A stretch of DNA of 64,000 nt from Dipteronia dyeriana (taxonomy: Eukaryota; Streptophyta; Magnoliopsida; Sapindales; Sapindaceae): assembly GCA_032871835.1 (NCBI GenBank), contig CM065297.1, positions 63,413,253 through 63,477,252 of the forward strand, given 5' to 3'. Shown here one piece after another: positions 9,537 through 22,661 of the stretch. The translations under genes were made by a program, and so were the position numbers. Under the pieces are notes generated by a model. The model did not search any database. It was not told the DNA's origin and was given only the letters and a program-made list of their open reading frames with translations. How positions within the stretch are numbered: the first letter of the stretch is position 1; each line of letters begins with the position of its first letter.

Positions 9537-12500
9537 ATGAGGAGCAGGTTGAAGGATTTCCTTAAAACTCCAGAGGGAGATTGGTTCAAGGGAAAATTGA
9601 CTCGACACGACCATTTAAAACCCCTCACCTGTATAGACGCTGCATTGAACCGGGTCCCAGAACATTTTACTGTTGAGGATCGGCGTCGGTTCATGGTGTC
9701 ATGTTTCGGGCATTTCATGTCGATGTACCGGGAGATGAAATTTTCTGGTGGTGTTATCCATCAGCTGTTGTTGCGGGAGTTGGACCATAACGGGCCAACA
9801 GATGAGATGCGTTTCCTATTAGAGAACCAGGTGGTAAGGTTTTTGAATGTGGAATTTTGCCTCATCACCAGATTACGTTTTGGACTTGCAGTGGAGAATG
9901 ACATACATCAGCTGTACTTTTGTACAGCCGGTAAGGTATCGTTTTGTTCTTACCCTGGGAGAGTTTCAGGAGGCATACAATGATGTGAAGTTGTGCCTTA
10001 TATACATGCTGAACTTGATATTGATGGGGGTGGACGAGAGATTTAAGATTCCAGTTTGGCAATTTCGATTGGTGGAGGACCTCACTACCTTCGATGCTTT
10101 CCCATGGGGTGCCCACGTATATAGGCATTCTATTTTGTCTTTCAATCATGTGTTACCACGGTGACATGAGGAGAGAGGCCAACAGTTACAAGGCGATGTT
10201 GTACATACCGTTGAGGGGTACAACATTTATGGTCTGTCGCATGCCATCTTGGTAAGAACTATGAATTACAAAATGGACTTTATAGTTCGTTGTCTAACTT
10301 TTTTGGATTCTAAATGTACTTATCTTTGATGCAGATATTTGCTTTCGTGGTGATCCCCCAGCAGGGCATCGATTTCGACGCCCGAAGGGCTACGGAGTTT
10401 TCTCCTCGTATGTTGAAGTGGGAGTTGACAAAACAACCTAGAGGGAACAAGCTAGCTAAGATTTTCAGTGCTGGAGTATGTATTTAATTTGTTAATCCTT
10501 ATATTAGTTACTATGTTTACAATGACATTCCTCAAACTAAGTTTTCAGATGTTTACGATGAAGGAAATCGTGCCCACTGCAGCTGAGGAGGGAGCACCGT
10601 ACTTCACAGGCATAAGGGAGAGGGGAGCCTGTATGTAGGGAAGGATAGGGTACACCTTCCGTTTGTCCCTGATCAGACTACTGACGGCGGGAGACATAAA
10701 GATAGTTCGAATGAGAAGGGTGGGGGAGGGAGACACAGTAATACAGAGGCTTCTGACCCATCGGGCCCGAGTTTTAGTGTTATGGACACTGACGGATCTG
10801 ACCCGTCTCCTCGACGAGTGAGGCATTGAAGAGTTCGGTTTACCACCACCGGACCTGGTGTATCTAGAGGGGATTCCCGTGCAGCCGTTAAACATGATAT
10901 GGAGGTAAGTTGAGATGATAGTTTCGTTTTTATTAACGCGACCTATTGAGTTTTTTAGTACTAACAATGTTGATATGAATTCAGGCCCCATGGGAACATC
11001 ATTTCAACGAGTTACATGAAGCCCTTCGGAATAGTGAGGATAATCGACAACGGTAACACCGGAAGTTGCTAGATATGATCAGGAGGAGCGGGGAGGATCG
11101 ACAAGAGCAACACTAGGAGTTACTCGCATTGATCGAGAGACTTTCTGACATCAGGACGTATACGTACCGGGATGGTCCACCTGGTCATGATCCTGACTTT
11201 ACTCACGAAAACAGGACATGTGGATATTCTGGAGGGACAGACAGCACCGGTGCTCATCGAAAAGATCCACATACTGGAGGGGAAGTTCCGGAGAGTGAGC
11301 CTGGCCAGCGTACAGGAGATACGGGGCCTGTTACACATACACCAACAGGCTCATTGGTTGAGCGACAGTCGGCCCCTCTGATTGAGCTGCAGACTCCCCA
11401 TCCACTTCCTCTATTGGTCGAGCAACAACCTCCCCCTCCACCGCCCCCATCGGTCGAGCAGCAGCCTCCCCTCCATCTCATCCTCCACCGCCCACATAGA
11501 TCGATAGATCGACAGCCGCCCCTTCACCCCAAACATCTGTCCAGCCTCAGGGGAGATAGACATCATCATCGCACCACACCCCAAATGGTGGAGTTCGACT
11601 GAAGAGGCGCGTACTGAAGCTCGGTTGGCAGTTGTTCAGCCCGTACACAGATCCCTACCGACCGAAGAGAGTGAGTATAATACTTCAGGCTTCTGACCAC
11701 GTTTTCGATCCCCATGGACTGGTGGATGGTGACCACTTGAAGGCTTACTGAGCCTTCAAGAGAACATAAACGGGGAAATGTAAGTAATGATCTTTTCTAA
11801 TAAGCTGGCAGGTTTTCTTTTGTTCAATTAAATATTTGTGTTGCTAATGGGAAATTAATGCAGACGTGATATGGACGTGCTAATGCCAGTTGATGCTGCA
11901 TGGTTCCATCGGATGCAAACCAACTTCATGGACTTGGAGGACGAGGTATCACGAACCCGACATTTTCTATATAATGTTTGTTTTAGATTCGATACACTCC
12001 TAGCACTTTATTACGTGTATATACGCCCAATATATGGACACGTACCTCCATATTCTTCGGAAGCGTTATCAAGCATTCCAGATTGCGTACAACCAGATGA
12101 TCAACATCTTGGATACACAATTTTTTAGTAAGTATTCCATAAAATTCATGATTACGTATGCTTTTACATTCGTTTGTAAAAAAATACTATTTTTTTGTCG
12201 ATGAAATGTTTGTACAGTCTTATCTGGAGGTCCAGTACAGGAGAATAATGCCTCGTGATGCTCGCGGGGATATTACCACGACGCGGTGGAATGTGCTGGG
12301 GTCCTGGTGGACCAATGAGGACCTTACCACTGTGTGTGGTGGTGCCCAGATTGGATGTCGTCTGTGGCACGAGGTTGACATGGTAAGTGGTACTTGGTTT
12401 GCAATTATAAATATAAATGTCTTTATACATCCTAACACCTTCTTTTTACATTTATGGGTCCAGATACCATGCAACATTGGGTGCCAACATTGGCTATTGG

Positions 12501-12966
12501 TAAGCGTCGACCTCACATCGGGAAAAATGTTCATTGTCGACCCTTGGAGACAGGAGGTCTTAGTGAATATCCGGAAGCAGCAGGTCGCCCCCTTGCGCTG
12601 GTTTTTGCCCTCGATGTTGTATCAGGCAGATTTTCATACTGCGCGATCGCCTGACCGTGAGACGTTCCCCAAGAAGAATATGCCCTTCTCAGTTAACGTG
12701 GTGTCCGTAACCCGTGTCCCCCAGCAGAAGAAATCGTAAGACATGTTGTTTTCACTTACTTTGAGATTGAGTTATTAAATTATTACTGTTTTATTATTAA
12801 CGCATGTTAATGTGTCCAACTGTAGGGGTAATTATGGTCCCCACACGTTGAGATTGATCGAGTACAAAATGGTGATAGGAAGGATTTCGATTGGTCGAAA
12901 AATGATATGGAGATCATTCGGGAGAATATGGCAGTTGAGATATTTTCAAACTCCAGGCCAGTTTAG
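9537..12966 (+). pseudogene. DUF1985 / ULP1-like (C48) protease, MULE cargo, broken
   Basis: The N-terminal exon (9537 onward) matches the plant DUF1985 type: a basic start, then FSGGVIHQLLLREL, then MRFLLENQVVRF and VEFCLITRLRFG. A Pro/Gln-rich linker follows (about 11340-11520), then KLGWQLFSPYTDPYRPKR near 11620. The C48 protease core is at about 12040-12960, with HWLLVSVDLTSGKMFIVDPW giving the catalytic His and Asp. At the catalytic cysteine, where families have GDCG, the spliced sequence reads GNYG (near 12838), so the nucleophile is lost. Frame breaks occur near 12000 and 12880, and stops near 10162. The last exon ends in MAVEIFSNSRPV. Such ULP-like proteins would cleave SUMO-type conjugates; this copy should be inactive. 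Exon limits are only partly resolved. Confidence 0.75.
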
Positions 12967-13181
12967 TTATATGTAGTAATTCTTCTGTACATGTACCATC
13001 TTTTTGTAAAGAAAATTACATTGAAATAAAAATTTACTTTCGTTTTTGTTTCCTTTTCAACTATCATAAATCACAAGTTTAACAGTAATTGGAAATCCTA
13101 TTTAATTTCAATTGAAATTCAGTTATTAAACAAGTCATACGAGTACTAGATTTCACAATGTTATCATCATAACGCCTAAAA

Positions 13182-15990
13182 TCATTCCACGGTGGAGTCC
13201 CTGGTCGGGCACGTCTGTCTGTTGTGGCCAACTGTATGACAGATGCTACACTTGCATCGGTATTCCTCAGGAACAACTCTACTCGGACCTTCATTAATCA
13301 AAGCTGGGTTAGAACATCTCCTAGAATTATGCCCTGGTTGTCCACGTCTTCTATAGTTTTGTGTAGTTGTCCTCTCCGAAGACGATATATGTCGATCCAC
13401 CCTCAGGCGTCCTGCTTGTCTCCTGGAGATTGGATTCAAAACCACCCTCTTAGCGATGTGAGATGGCACAACCTAAGTGGAAGAATGTCTAACCGGCATA
13501 ATAGGGACCGAGTACAAGTGAATAAGTGTCTGTCTCTTGTAGAAATCCACACACGGGGAGGTGAAATCCATGTTTCGGTGTCTGTAAAAACAATGAAAAC
13601 AATGTGATTCGCATTTCAGTAATATTAACCATATACTAAAACGTATGATGTACCTTACGGCGATGAGCGCGTGAGAACATGGTAGCTGGTCCATTTGGAA
13701 TTTATTGCATGTGTAGGTCTTTCGATCTAGGTCAACGGTCCACTGTTTTCCAGACTGCTTCATAGAGAATAAGTTCCAGTCAACTGGATTTACGGTCATA
13801 AAATTGCACTTCTCCATGCGTTTTAGAATCACAAGATATGTTGCGTCGGTCAACTGATGATGCATGGACTGTGCAGCGATATGACGATCATGAAACCAAT
13901 GTTGTAGCATATTTCTAATGAACTCTGCCAGAGTCAACATAGGCAGTTGCCATGCAAATTTTAGGCATGAGTTTATGCATTCTGCAGCAGTTGTTATCAT
14001 CACCCTATACCTTCTGTTTGGGCAGTGTACACGGGACCACTTGTGTGGACCGGTACCAATTACATAATCATATACATTCAGGTGCAAGTTTCATAACTCT
14101 TCCATATGCCGGTTATATTCCAACTCAGTGTACGCTCGGGCTGCTTTGTCCATTATTGTGGCAATATCCTTTCTGTGATATCGCTTTTTAATATTTTCAT
14201 AAAAGTGTCAACAACATATGGTATGGGTGGCATAAGGAAACACTTTAGAAATCCCTGCTTCAATGCTTGGATGACGATCAGAAATGAAAACCAAATCATC
14301 TATATAGCCAAGAGCACCTTTCAAGCAATCCAAAAACCACTCCCATGATAGGTTGTTCTCTGAGTCACCATAGCCAAAAGCAATGAGATAAACATGTTCA
14401 TTCCCATCTTGTACAGTTGCAACAAACATTGTACCCCCCCCCCCCCCTCCGAATCTTCCCTTTAAATGGGTACCATCAACGGCAATAATTGGACGCAGAC
14501 ACCTCCAAAATCCTCTAAGTGAGGCACCCAACAACAAGAAAAAACAAAGGAATTTACCATCTTCGTCACACTGTAAGTCAGTGATTGTTCTAGGATTTTT
14601 TCTTCCAACACGTAACCGAATGATGGCAGTAGTTGAAAGGTTTCCTCATACGTTCCATAGGTGAGTGACAATGCATAATCAAGAGCTTGATATGCCTTAC
14701 TATACATGATTTGAATGCCATACATTGTTTTTATGTCGGCGATTATGTCCTTAGGACGCATTAGTCGACCATCCTGTTATTGTAATCTAGGTGCAACCAC
14801 TTCTCCAATTATGACTGCACTAGCTTGTCGATGGTGGCGGTGAATCTCCTCTAATGGACAAGATTGTTCGTTGACAAAACTTCTTACTTGGAAATATGTC
14901 GATTCATCTCTTCTCACCGCTCTTAACTTCCATGTACAGTTGTTCATCAAACAAACCAGATGTAACGTTGTCTTGTTCGACCTTTTCACCTTCCACTCGA
15001 AGTTGTGCCGCAATGCAAAATGCCCAATCAATCTCTTCAAATCCTGTTTACTAGGAAAAATTTCCCTTTATATATCATGCTTGTCGGTTCGTCTTCTACC
15101 AAGTTCCTGCTTCCACCCATACCAAAAGAGTACGATTCTGCTCCTGGAATTACCCACGTTATGGCATTGTCAGATTCAGCTTCAGTTACATTAGGTCGAA
15201 CCTCAGAGGTCCCAGCTATTTCTACTACACTAGAGCTACATTTGTGTACACATCTTGCACGTCTTTCTGTTTGGATAGGTTTTTTATCTTCCTCATTGTT
15301 CACTACATTATTTACCGGATGCAAATTTGCTTCATTATCCACTTCATGAATTGGCCCAAAATTCGGTTCATTGTTCTGCTCATTATTCATGTCATTGTAC
15401 ATCTCATTGTATTGGTGGTTGTACTGCCCAACATTAATTTCAATTTGACAACCAAAGAACTCGTCCAATTGAGGTCCAGGTATATAACCATGGTCGGCTA
15501 CTTCCGATAGGACACCATACATGTTTTCTTGCTCTTCGTTTCCACTTCTTTCTGTGAACAATTGGTTGCTTCCGCCTGACGATCGAAATTGTTGGGTGTT
15601 TCCACGACCAGGGGTATCTTCAGCTATCACATTTGTTGTTGCCCTCTCAATTAGACTAACACATACTTGAGGGATCACCCTATCTTCCTCCAGCATAAAC
15701 AAAACATCATCGTCATTTCTTATAAATGTGCGACATGTTGTCCCAAGAACGATTGATATAGATTGTAGATCGACAATGTATTTATTGACATCGTACTTCA
15801 CAACGGTTTGCACAATCGACACCAGCTCTTCGTAAGTCATATTCTTTGACACATACATTCCTTGGTTATCAGAACCGAAAAACCACTGACTTCCATCAGG
15901 TAATTGCTCCCATCGACCGTTGTAAGATATAACTATTCTCACCCGATCCATTGTCCTGTGAAAATCATCATCACAAACCATTATTAACAA
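13182..15990 (-). pseudogene. MuDR-like MULE transposase, broken
   Basis: Reads from 15990 downward. An N-terminal domain (15990-15060, with MYVSKNMTYEEL) is followed by the Mutator DNA-binding domain (15040-14780: HFALRHNFEWKVKRSN, then LVCLMNNCTWKLRA). The transposase core at 14537-14208 has IIAVDGTHLKG and VFISDRHPSIEAGI, two of the DDE acids. The part at 14087-13660 ends in a SWIM zinc finger (CNKFQMDQLPCSHA). An intron lies near 13580-13657. The C-terminal exon has an intact knuckle (CSICHTVGHNRQTCP) and a decayed one. Frame breaks are visible near 15050 (one extra T), at about 14770, and around 14530. A run of about 15 C at 14432-14446 sits in the core as a glycine tract. The enzyme would cut and join at the MULE ends; this copy cannot be translated whole. 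Confidence 0.85.
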
Positions 15991-16049
15991 ATTAAAAAAT
16001 TAAATTAAGTTTACAATTATTAAGAATTAAAAAAAAAATATTAAGTGTA

Positions 16050-16515
16050 AGGGGTCGAGCTTTTTGGAAACGGATCGAGAACTTATTGTAAGGGATCTAG
16101 AACTTTTTCAACGGATCGAAAACTTTTTCAAGGGGATCTAGAACCTTTTTAATGGATCGAGAACTTTTGCAAGAGGTCAAGAACTTTTTCAAGGGGATCG
16201 AGAACTTTTTCAACAGATCGAGAACTTTTTCAAGGGATCAATATCTTTTTCCAAATGGATCGAGAACATTTTGAAGGGATCGAGAACTTTTTCAAGGGAT
16301 CGAGAACTTTTTCAAATTTGATCGATAACTTTTTCCAAATGGATCGAGAATATTTTCAAGGGATCGAGAACTTTTTCAAGGGATCGAGAACTTTTTCTAA
16401 ATGGATCGAGAACTTTTTCTAAATGGATCGAGACCTTTTTCAAGGGATCGAGAACCTTTTCAAGGAATCGAGAATATTCTTCAAATTATCGAGCATTTTT
16501 TCACAATAATCGAGC
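16050..16515. repeat. Right iteron array, GGATCGAGAACTTTTTCAAG
   Basis: About 20 tandem units near 20-22 bp. The unit is a diverged form of the left array (GATCGAGAA then TTTTCAA) and lies on the same strand rather than inverted. Confidence 0.93.
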
Positions 16516-17116
16516 TTTTTTCAAAATACATAAAACCTCGGTCCAATAACAAATATGCTCGCTTCTTCTTTACATATTCTCTATCACACATGAAAAATAC
16601 TCGGATCTATTAAATGTTCATACATGTTCTTACAACACAGAAATGCATGCAAAATATCGGAAATGCATGAAAACAGAAATGATAATACACGAGATCATAA
16701 ATATTAGTTACCTCTTGTGCAGATTCTGGAACGAGGCAACTTTGTTTTTTGGAGAGAGATAGATACAACTTTTCAGACAACTTTTTTGGGGAGATACAGA
16801 GGATTTCAGAAAGTTGCCTTTTACAAATAAAAGTTTAGGGGCAACTTCAATAGTTCACTATAATAGGTGTCTTTTAAACTTAAGTTATTAAACTGGTGAC
16901 CTCATCACAAAAGACAATAGCACTACTCTTACTTACGAATTTTGATCATTTACTGCCCTGATTTTTATCATGATCTAAATATATCTGATGATATGTGTAA
17001 TCAATAGATAAATTTATTTCTTTTATTTATCTCACTTTTAGTATCTTTAAATGCATAATATTAACTTAAAGGGTTTTAAATCATGGAAAATATCATATTA
17101 GTAAAGGATCCAAATC

Positions 17117-17647
17117 TGATGTAGAACAGGTAGCTGACTCCTACATGACTTTGAGGGACCATCCTAAATTCAAAGCAAAGTGACTTCTCCTAAAGCATAT
17201 CGACTATATCTTTTCAGGTCACACCCTTTGGCGGTGCGACACGTCGTTTTTCAGCCAAATTCCATCATTTAGGCCCGAAATTGCAGTTTTTCCATTTTAT
17301 GAAACTTTCATTTTTAGTCTTAAGTTGACTTTGACAAGTTATAATCGTCTACCGTCAATTCTGGTTTGTATAGGGTCGTTAGTATCTTTTATTTTCGTAA
17401 CTTTAGTAATTTTGCTATTTTTGACAATTTTCGCTATTTTTTACAGCTTTTTGATATGTAATCCCGTTTCTTGTCCAACAAGGATTTGGGTTAGGGTTTT
17501 TTTTATTTTAAATAGTCTTGTAAGTCGAAAGGCTCATTAGCTTTTATTCAATAAAATTTCAGAAGTATTCTTTCTATTTTCTAGTGGATTCCAGTTTTCA
17601 TAGAAATTAGAGGTTGGTTTATTTCTTTAGTGTTTTCCACTGCGTCA
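17117..17647 (+). repeat. Gypsy 5' LTR
   Basis: 531 bp, TG...CA, followed by the primer binding site at 17649. The reading frame at 17325-17540 is an LTR artefact. Confidence 0.93.
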
Positions 17648-17689
17648 ATTGGTATCAGAGCACGGATTTTCCGATCTCGATGTCAACTA

Positions 17690-20600
17690 ACTAAACAAGA
17701 GATAGAAACCCTACTAACGGTGATCGTGGGGTGGAGGCCTTGTGGATAGCGGTGGAGGAACAACGACAACAGTTGAGAGAGATTCGTGAACTGTTTGTTA
17801 GGATGAACCTCAACGCTAACAATAGGCAGCCGTAACCGGATAATAGAGTGCGTGCTGAGGGATTTGCTCGAGGCCAACCTGTTAACATAGGACGTTCTCC
17901 TCATCATCAACCTTATAGTGATAATGATTCTAAAGACAAAGGAGATGGAGGGTATGGTGTTATTCAACCAGTGAGACGATCCAGAAAGCATGATGACTAC
18001 CAGTTGAAGGCAAATCTTCCAAGCTTAATGGAAATCTACGTATAGAAGATTTTTTTGATTGGATCACAAAAGTATAACGGTTCTTTGAGATGATGGAGAT
18101 TCCATGAGAGAATATGGTCAGATTTGTCACCTTTAGAATGAAAGGATGGGCTGCAGTCTGGTGGGATCAGTTGCAGAAAAACCATCAGCGACAAGGAAAG
18201 GCAATTGTGAGGACACGACGTAGAATGAAGCAACTTATGACGGGTAGGTTTCTACCTCCGGACTATAAGCAATATTTATTCTAGTTGCTTCAAAATTGTT
18301 CGTAGGGGACCAAGTCCGTGTTTGATTACACGACAGAATTTTCTAGGCTCTCTAAGCGAAATATTTTGAGTGAAGCATAGAGGCAGCGCGTAGCTAGATA
18401 TCTCAACAGGTTGAGGCCGTTACTTCGAAATAAGATCGGACTGCAAATGTTGTGGACTATAGATGAAGCTCATAACATGGCGCTAAATGCCAAGTTAATG
18501 GAATGTAGAGTTGGAAACCCTGGTTTTCGGAGGAACAATTCTGATTCATCGTTTCCTAACAGAGACAAGGGTGTTCAATCATCGGTTCCGTCTAGCCAAC
18601 CAAAAGGAGTTAGTGGAGAAGATGGTAACAGTAGCCACCAAACAGCAGCTCCAGCCAATAGGAACGTACCTAGAAATCCGAATCCAAACCCCTACGCTAG
18701 ACCTACACCAGGGATTTGTTATAGATGCAGGAAACTTGGTCATCTTTCAAATACATGTCCTGATCATTTTAGGCGAGTGAATTGGGTGGAAGGAGGTGAA
18801 GAAGACCCGGATGCTCTTGAGGATGAAGGAGAAAAAGGTGACTTGTATGATGGAGTAGAATTCGTTAAAGAATATGGAGAGCGGGTTAATTGTGTGGTGC
18901 AATGGGTGTTGTACGGCCCAAAGCAAGAGGACCTCAGTCAGCGTAACAATATATTTTTGTCTTGCTGCACAATCAGTCAGAAAGTCCGTGACTTGATCGT
19001 GGACAGTGGAAGTTGTGAGAACTTTGTCGTAAAGAGGTTGGTGGACCATCTGAAGTTACCAACCAAGAAACATCCCAATCCGTATACTATTGGTTGGATC
19101 AAGAAGGGACCGACAGTAAAGGTAACTGAGATTTATCGTGTTCTTATTCCTATTAGTAAGATATATAAGGAGGAGATAGTTTGTGATTTGATTGATATGG
19201 ATATTATCCATGTGTTATTGGGTTGGCTATGGCAGTATGATGTTGATATTACTTATAGGGGTCGGGATAACACTTATTTATTTACCTGAGGATCACATAA
19301 AATTGTTATGACTTCTTCTAAACTTCAGACAGTGCCTAACAAGCCCTCTGTAGTAGGGAAGCAGTCTTTTCTAACCGTGACCAAATCTGACACAGAATTC
19401 GTGGCAGATGTTAAGGGTGCACATGAGATCTATGCTTTATTGGTTAAAGCTCTTGTGGTAGAGGGGAAAAAAACACCAGCAGCAATTGTTCCTGGGAAAA
19501 TACAGTCGTTGCTAAAACAATTCAGAGACATTACTTCAGAAGATTTGCCCAACAACTTACCCCCATTAAGAGACATTCAGCACCATATAAATATTATACA
19601 TGGGGTGAGTCTGCCCAATCTACCACATTACCGGATCAGTCCAAAGGAGAATGAGATTCTGCAGGAGAAAATAGAAGAATTATAGTAGAATGGTTTCATA
19701 CGCGAAAGCATGAGCTCGTGTGCAGTTCCTACGTTGCTGACACCAAAGAAGGATGTGAGTTAGCGTATGTGCGTGGACAGTTGAGCTATCAATAAGATAA
19801 CCGTCAAGTACCGATTCCCGATTCCCCACTTAGATGACATGTTTGATCAACTGGAGGGTTCAAAGTTATTTTCGAAGATAGATCTACGTAGTGGGTATCA
19901 CCAAATTCGGGTCAGACCTAGGGATGAATGGAAGACGACTTTCAAAAGCAATGATGGTTTGTATGAGTGGTTGGTTATGCCGTTCGGTCTATCAAATGCA
20001 CTCAGTACTTTCTACGGGTGATGAATAAGGTATTGAGGCCTTTTGTGGGAAAGTTTGTTGTTGTTTATTTTAACGACATTCTTATCTATAGTAGGACTGA
20101 AGAAGAACATGTGGAGCAGTTGCAAGAGGTGTTAAAGGTTTTACAGGAAAGTCAACTGTTTCTTAATCTGAAGAAGTGCAGTTTTATGACCAATAGTTTG
20201 TTATTTTTGGGTTACATGGTGAGTTCATAAGGAATTCATGTGGACGAAGAGAATGTGCGAGCAATTTGAGAACGGCCTACACCGAAAACCGTGAGTGAAG
20301 TTTATAGCTTTCATGGCTTAGCCACTTTCTATCATCGGTTTATTTAGAATTTTGGCACTGTCATGGCACCGATAACAGAATGCATGAAGAAATGTCAGTT
20401 TCAATAGTGAGAAGAAGCAAAGATGAGTTTTTCATTAATCAAGGAGAAATTGTGTACTGCACCAATACTGGCTCTACCTAGTTTTGAGAAGATAATTGAA
20501 GTGGAGTGAGAATTGGAGTTGTGCTGTCCCAAGAAAAATGACCAGTAGCTTTCTTTAGCGAGAAATTAAGTGAAGCTCGCCAGAAGTGGAGTACTTATGA

Positions 20601-22194
20601 TCTGGAGTTCTACGCAGTAGTCTGAGCCTTGAAACACTGGGAACATTACCTAGTACAGAGACAGTTTGTCTTGTACACCGATCATCAAGCTTTGAAGTTT
20701 ATCAACAGTCATAAGAACTTGGACAACATGCATGTTAGGGGGACCACTTTCCTTTAGAAATTTCATTTTGTTATCAAGTGCAAGTCAGGGGTTTTGAATT
20801 GAGTTGATGATGCGTTGAGCCACCGTGCCACCTTACTCGTAACCCTAGCTCATGAGATTGTGGGGTTTGATTCTTTGAAAGAGTTGTGTGGGGAGGATGA
20901 AGATTTCAAAGAAATCTAGTCAAAGTGTATTGAGAAGCAGTCTGTCAGTGATTTTCATGAGAACGATGGGTATCTATTTCGTGGAAATCGTTTGTGTATT
21001 CCTAGAAAGTCTTTGCGGGAGAAGTTAATCCGTGACTTGCACGGAGGTGGATTGGGTGGACACTTGGGACGAGACAAAACAGTGGCTAGCTTGGAGGAGC
21101 GGTATTTCTGGCCGCAACTGAAACGAGATGTTGGAAGTTTTGTGCAGAGGTGTTATACTTGTCAGGTGTTTAATGGTCAGTCACAAAATATTGGTATTTA
21201 TATGCCTTTGTCTGTTCCTAACAATATTTGGGAGGACTTGTCTATAGATTTTGTGTTGGGGCTACCCCGTACCCAACGAGGAGTAGATTCAGTATTAATG
21301 GTGGTTGATAGGTTCTAAAAAATTGCTCACTTCATCACTTGCCGGAAGACCTCTGATGCTTCACACATAGCCCGGCTATTCTTCAGAAAAGTGGTCCAAC
21401 TAAATGGGGTGCCACGGTCAATTACTTCTGATCGTGACACGAAATTCCTTAGCCACTTTTAGCTAACCTTATGAAAGATGTTTAATACGTCTCTGAAACG
21501 TAGTACTACTGCGCACCCATAAACTGATGGACAAACAGAAGTGACGAATATGACCTTGGGAAATCTGGTCCATTGCGTTTGCTAAGATAAGCCGAAACAA
21601 TGTGATCATGCACTACCTCAAGTTGAGTTTGCCTACAATAGTGTTGTACATAGTGCCATGGGAAAATCCCCTTTTGATGTGATATATGTGTCATCGCCGA
21701 AGCATACTATGGATTTAATTCATTTATCAAAGGGTCCGAGAGTTAGTGTTGCTGTAGAAAGCATGGCTACTCAGGCTCAAACGGTGCAAGCAAAGGTGAG
21801 ATAGAAACTGGAAGAAACCAATGTGAAATACAAGGCAGCTGTAAACAAGCATAGGCGTCAGAAGGTGTTTGAGGAGGGCGACTCAATAATGGTTTTCTTG
21901 CGCAAAGAGAGGTTCCCAGTTGGGACTTATAACAAATTGAAGCCCAAGAAGTATGGTCCGTACAAGATACTGAAGAAGATCAATGATAATGCTTATGTGA
22001 TCGACCTGCCTGAGATCATAGGGATTTTAAATACTTTCAATGTTGCGGATTCGTTCCAGTATTATACAGAAGAGTCTCTTTATCATGAGTCTAACTCAAG
22101 GTCGAGTTCTTTCCAAGTAGAGGGGACTGATGTAGAACAGGTAGCTGACTCCTATATGACTTTGGGGGACCATCTTAAATTCAAGGCTAAGTGA
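17690..22194 (+). pseudogene. Gypsy gag-pol polyprotein, multiply interrupted
   Basis: Domains can be followed across several frames: a gag region, a CCHC knuckle at about 18717-18760 ([15 protein letters not shown]), a protease with [11 protein letters not shown] at about 18990, reverse transcriptase 19560-20230 ([15 protein letters not shown]; the catalytic box reads YFND where YxDD is usual), RNase H about 20480-20800, and integrase from 20990 ([18 protein letters not shown] and a CYTCQ zinc-finger half). The C-terminal frame ends inside the 3' LTR at 22194. Many stops fall where relatives have tryptophan, for example GTGAGTTAGCGTATG near 19755. The element cannot make its own proteins. 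Confidence 0.9.
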
Positions 22195-22656
22195 CTTCTT
22201 CTGAAGCTGATCAACGATATCTTTTCAGGTCACAGCCTCTAGCGGTGAGGCACATCATTTTTTGGTCAAATTCCATCATTTAGACCCCGAAATTACAGTT
22301 TTTCCATTTTATGAAACTTTCCTTTTTAGTCTTAAGTTGACTTTGACAAGTCAGAATCGTCTACCGTCAATTTTGGTTTGTTTAGGGTCGTTAGTATCTT
22401 TTATTTCCGTAACTTTTGTAATTACGCTATTTTTTATAGTTTTCGCTATTTTTGACAGCTTTTTGATATGTAATCTCGTTTCTTGTCCAACAAGGATTTG
22501 GGTTAGGGTTTTTCATTTTAAATAGTTTTGTAAGCCGAAAGACTCATTAGCTTTTATTAATAAAATTTCAAAAGCGTTCTTTCTATTTTTTGGTGGATTC
22601 CAGTTTTCATAGAAATTAGATATTGATCTATTTCTTTAGTGCTTTCCACTGCATCA
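22128..22656 (+). repeat. Gypsy 3' LTR
   Basis: 529 bp, aligned end to end with the 5' LTR and followed by the second AAATC target copy. Confidence 0.93.
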
Positions 22657-22661
22657 AAATC

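Larger units (their letters stand above)
8130..16935. mobile_element. Large Mutator-like element with ULP-like cargo (Kaonashi-type)
   Basis: The left terminal region (about 8140-8215, with ATGTTTAAAAGGCACC) is the inverted complement of the right (about 16850-16920, with AGGTGTCTTTTAAACTTAAG) and matches the TIRs of the 1-kb element at 385-1375. Between them lie a leader ending in a GT donor near 8352, a tandem array, a + strand DUF1985/ULP1-like gene, a - strand MuDR-like transposase and a second array. MULEs carrying ULP1-type proteases are known in plants as Kaonashi elements. Both genes are disrupted, so this copy is probably not autonomous. Exact ends and the expected 9-bp target duplication were not resolved. 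Confidence 0.8.
17112..22661 (+). mobile_element. Full-length gypsy (Ty3) LTR retrotransposon, decayed
   Basis: The 5' LTR is 17117-17647 and the 3' LTR 22128-22656. Both start TGATGTAGAACAGG and end TCA. The flanks are exact 5-bp duplications AAATC (17112-17116 and 22657-22661). The primer binding site TTGGTATCAGAGC directly follows the 5' LTR (tRNA-Met type). Protease, reverse transcriptase, RNase H and integrase follow in the gypsy order. The two LTRs differ by many substitutions and small indels (for example CATATCGACTATATC against TGATCAACGATATC), so the insertion is old. Confidence 0.95.

Noticed and set aside
11254..11481. Gly-rich - strand protein
   Set aside because: It is the shadow of the Pro/Gln-rich linker of the ULP-like gene on the + strand.
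13952..14348. + strand genes
   Set aside because: They are shadows of the - strand transposase, which shows family motifs.
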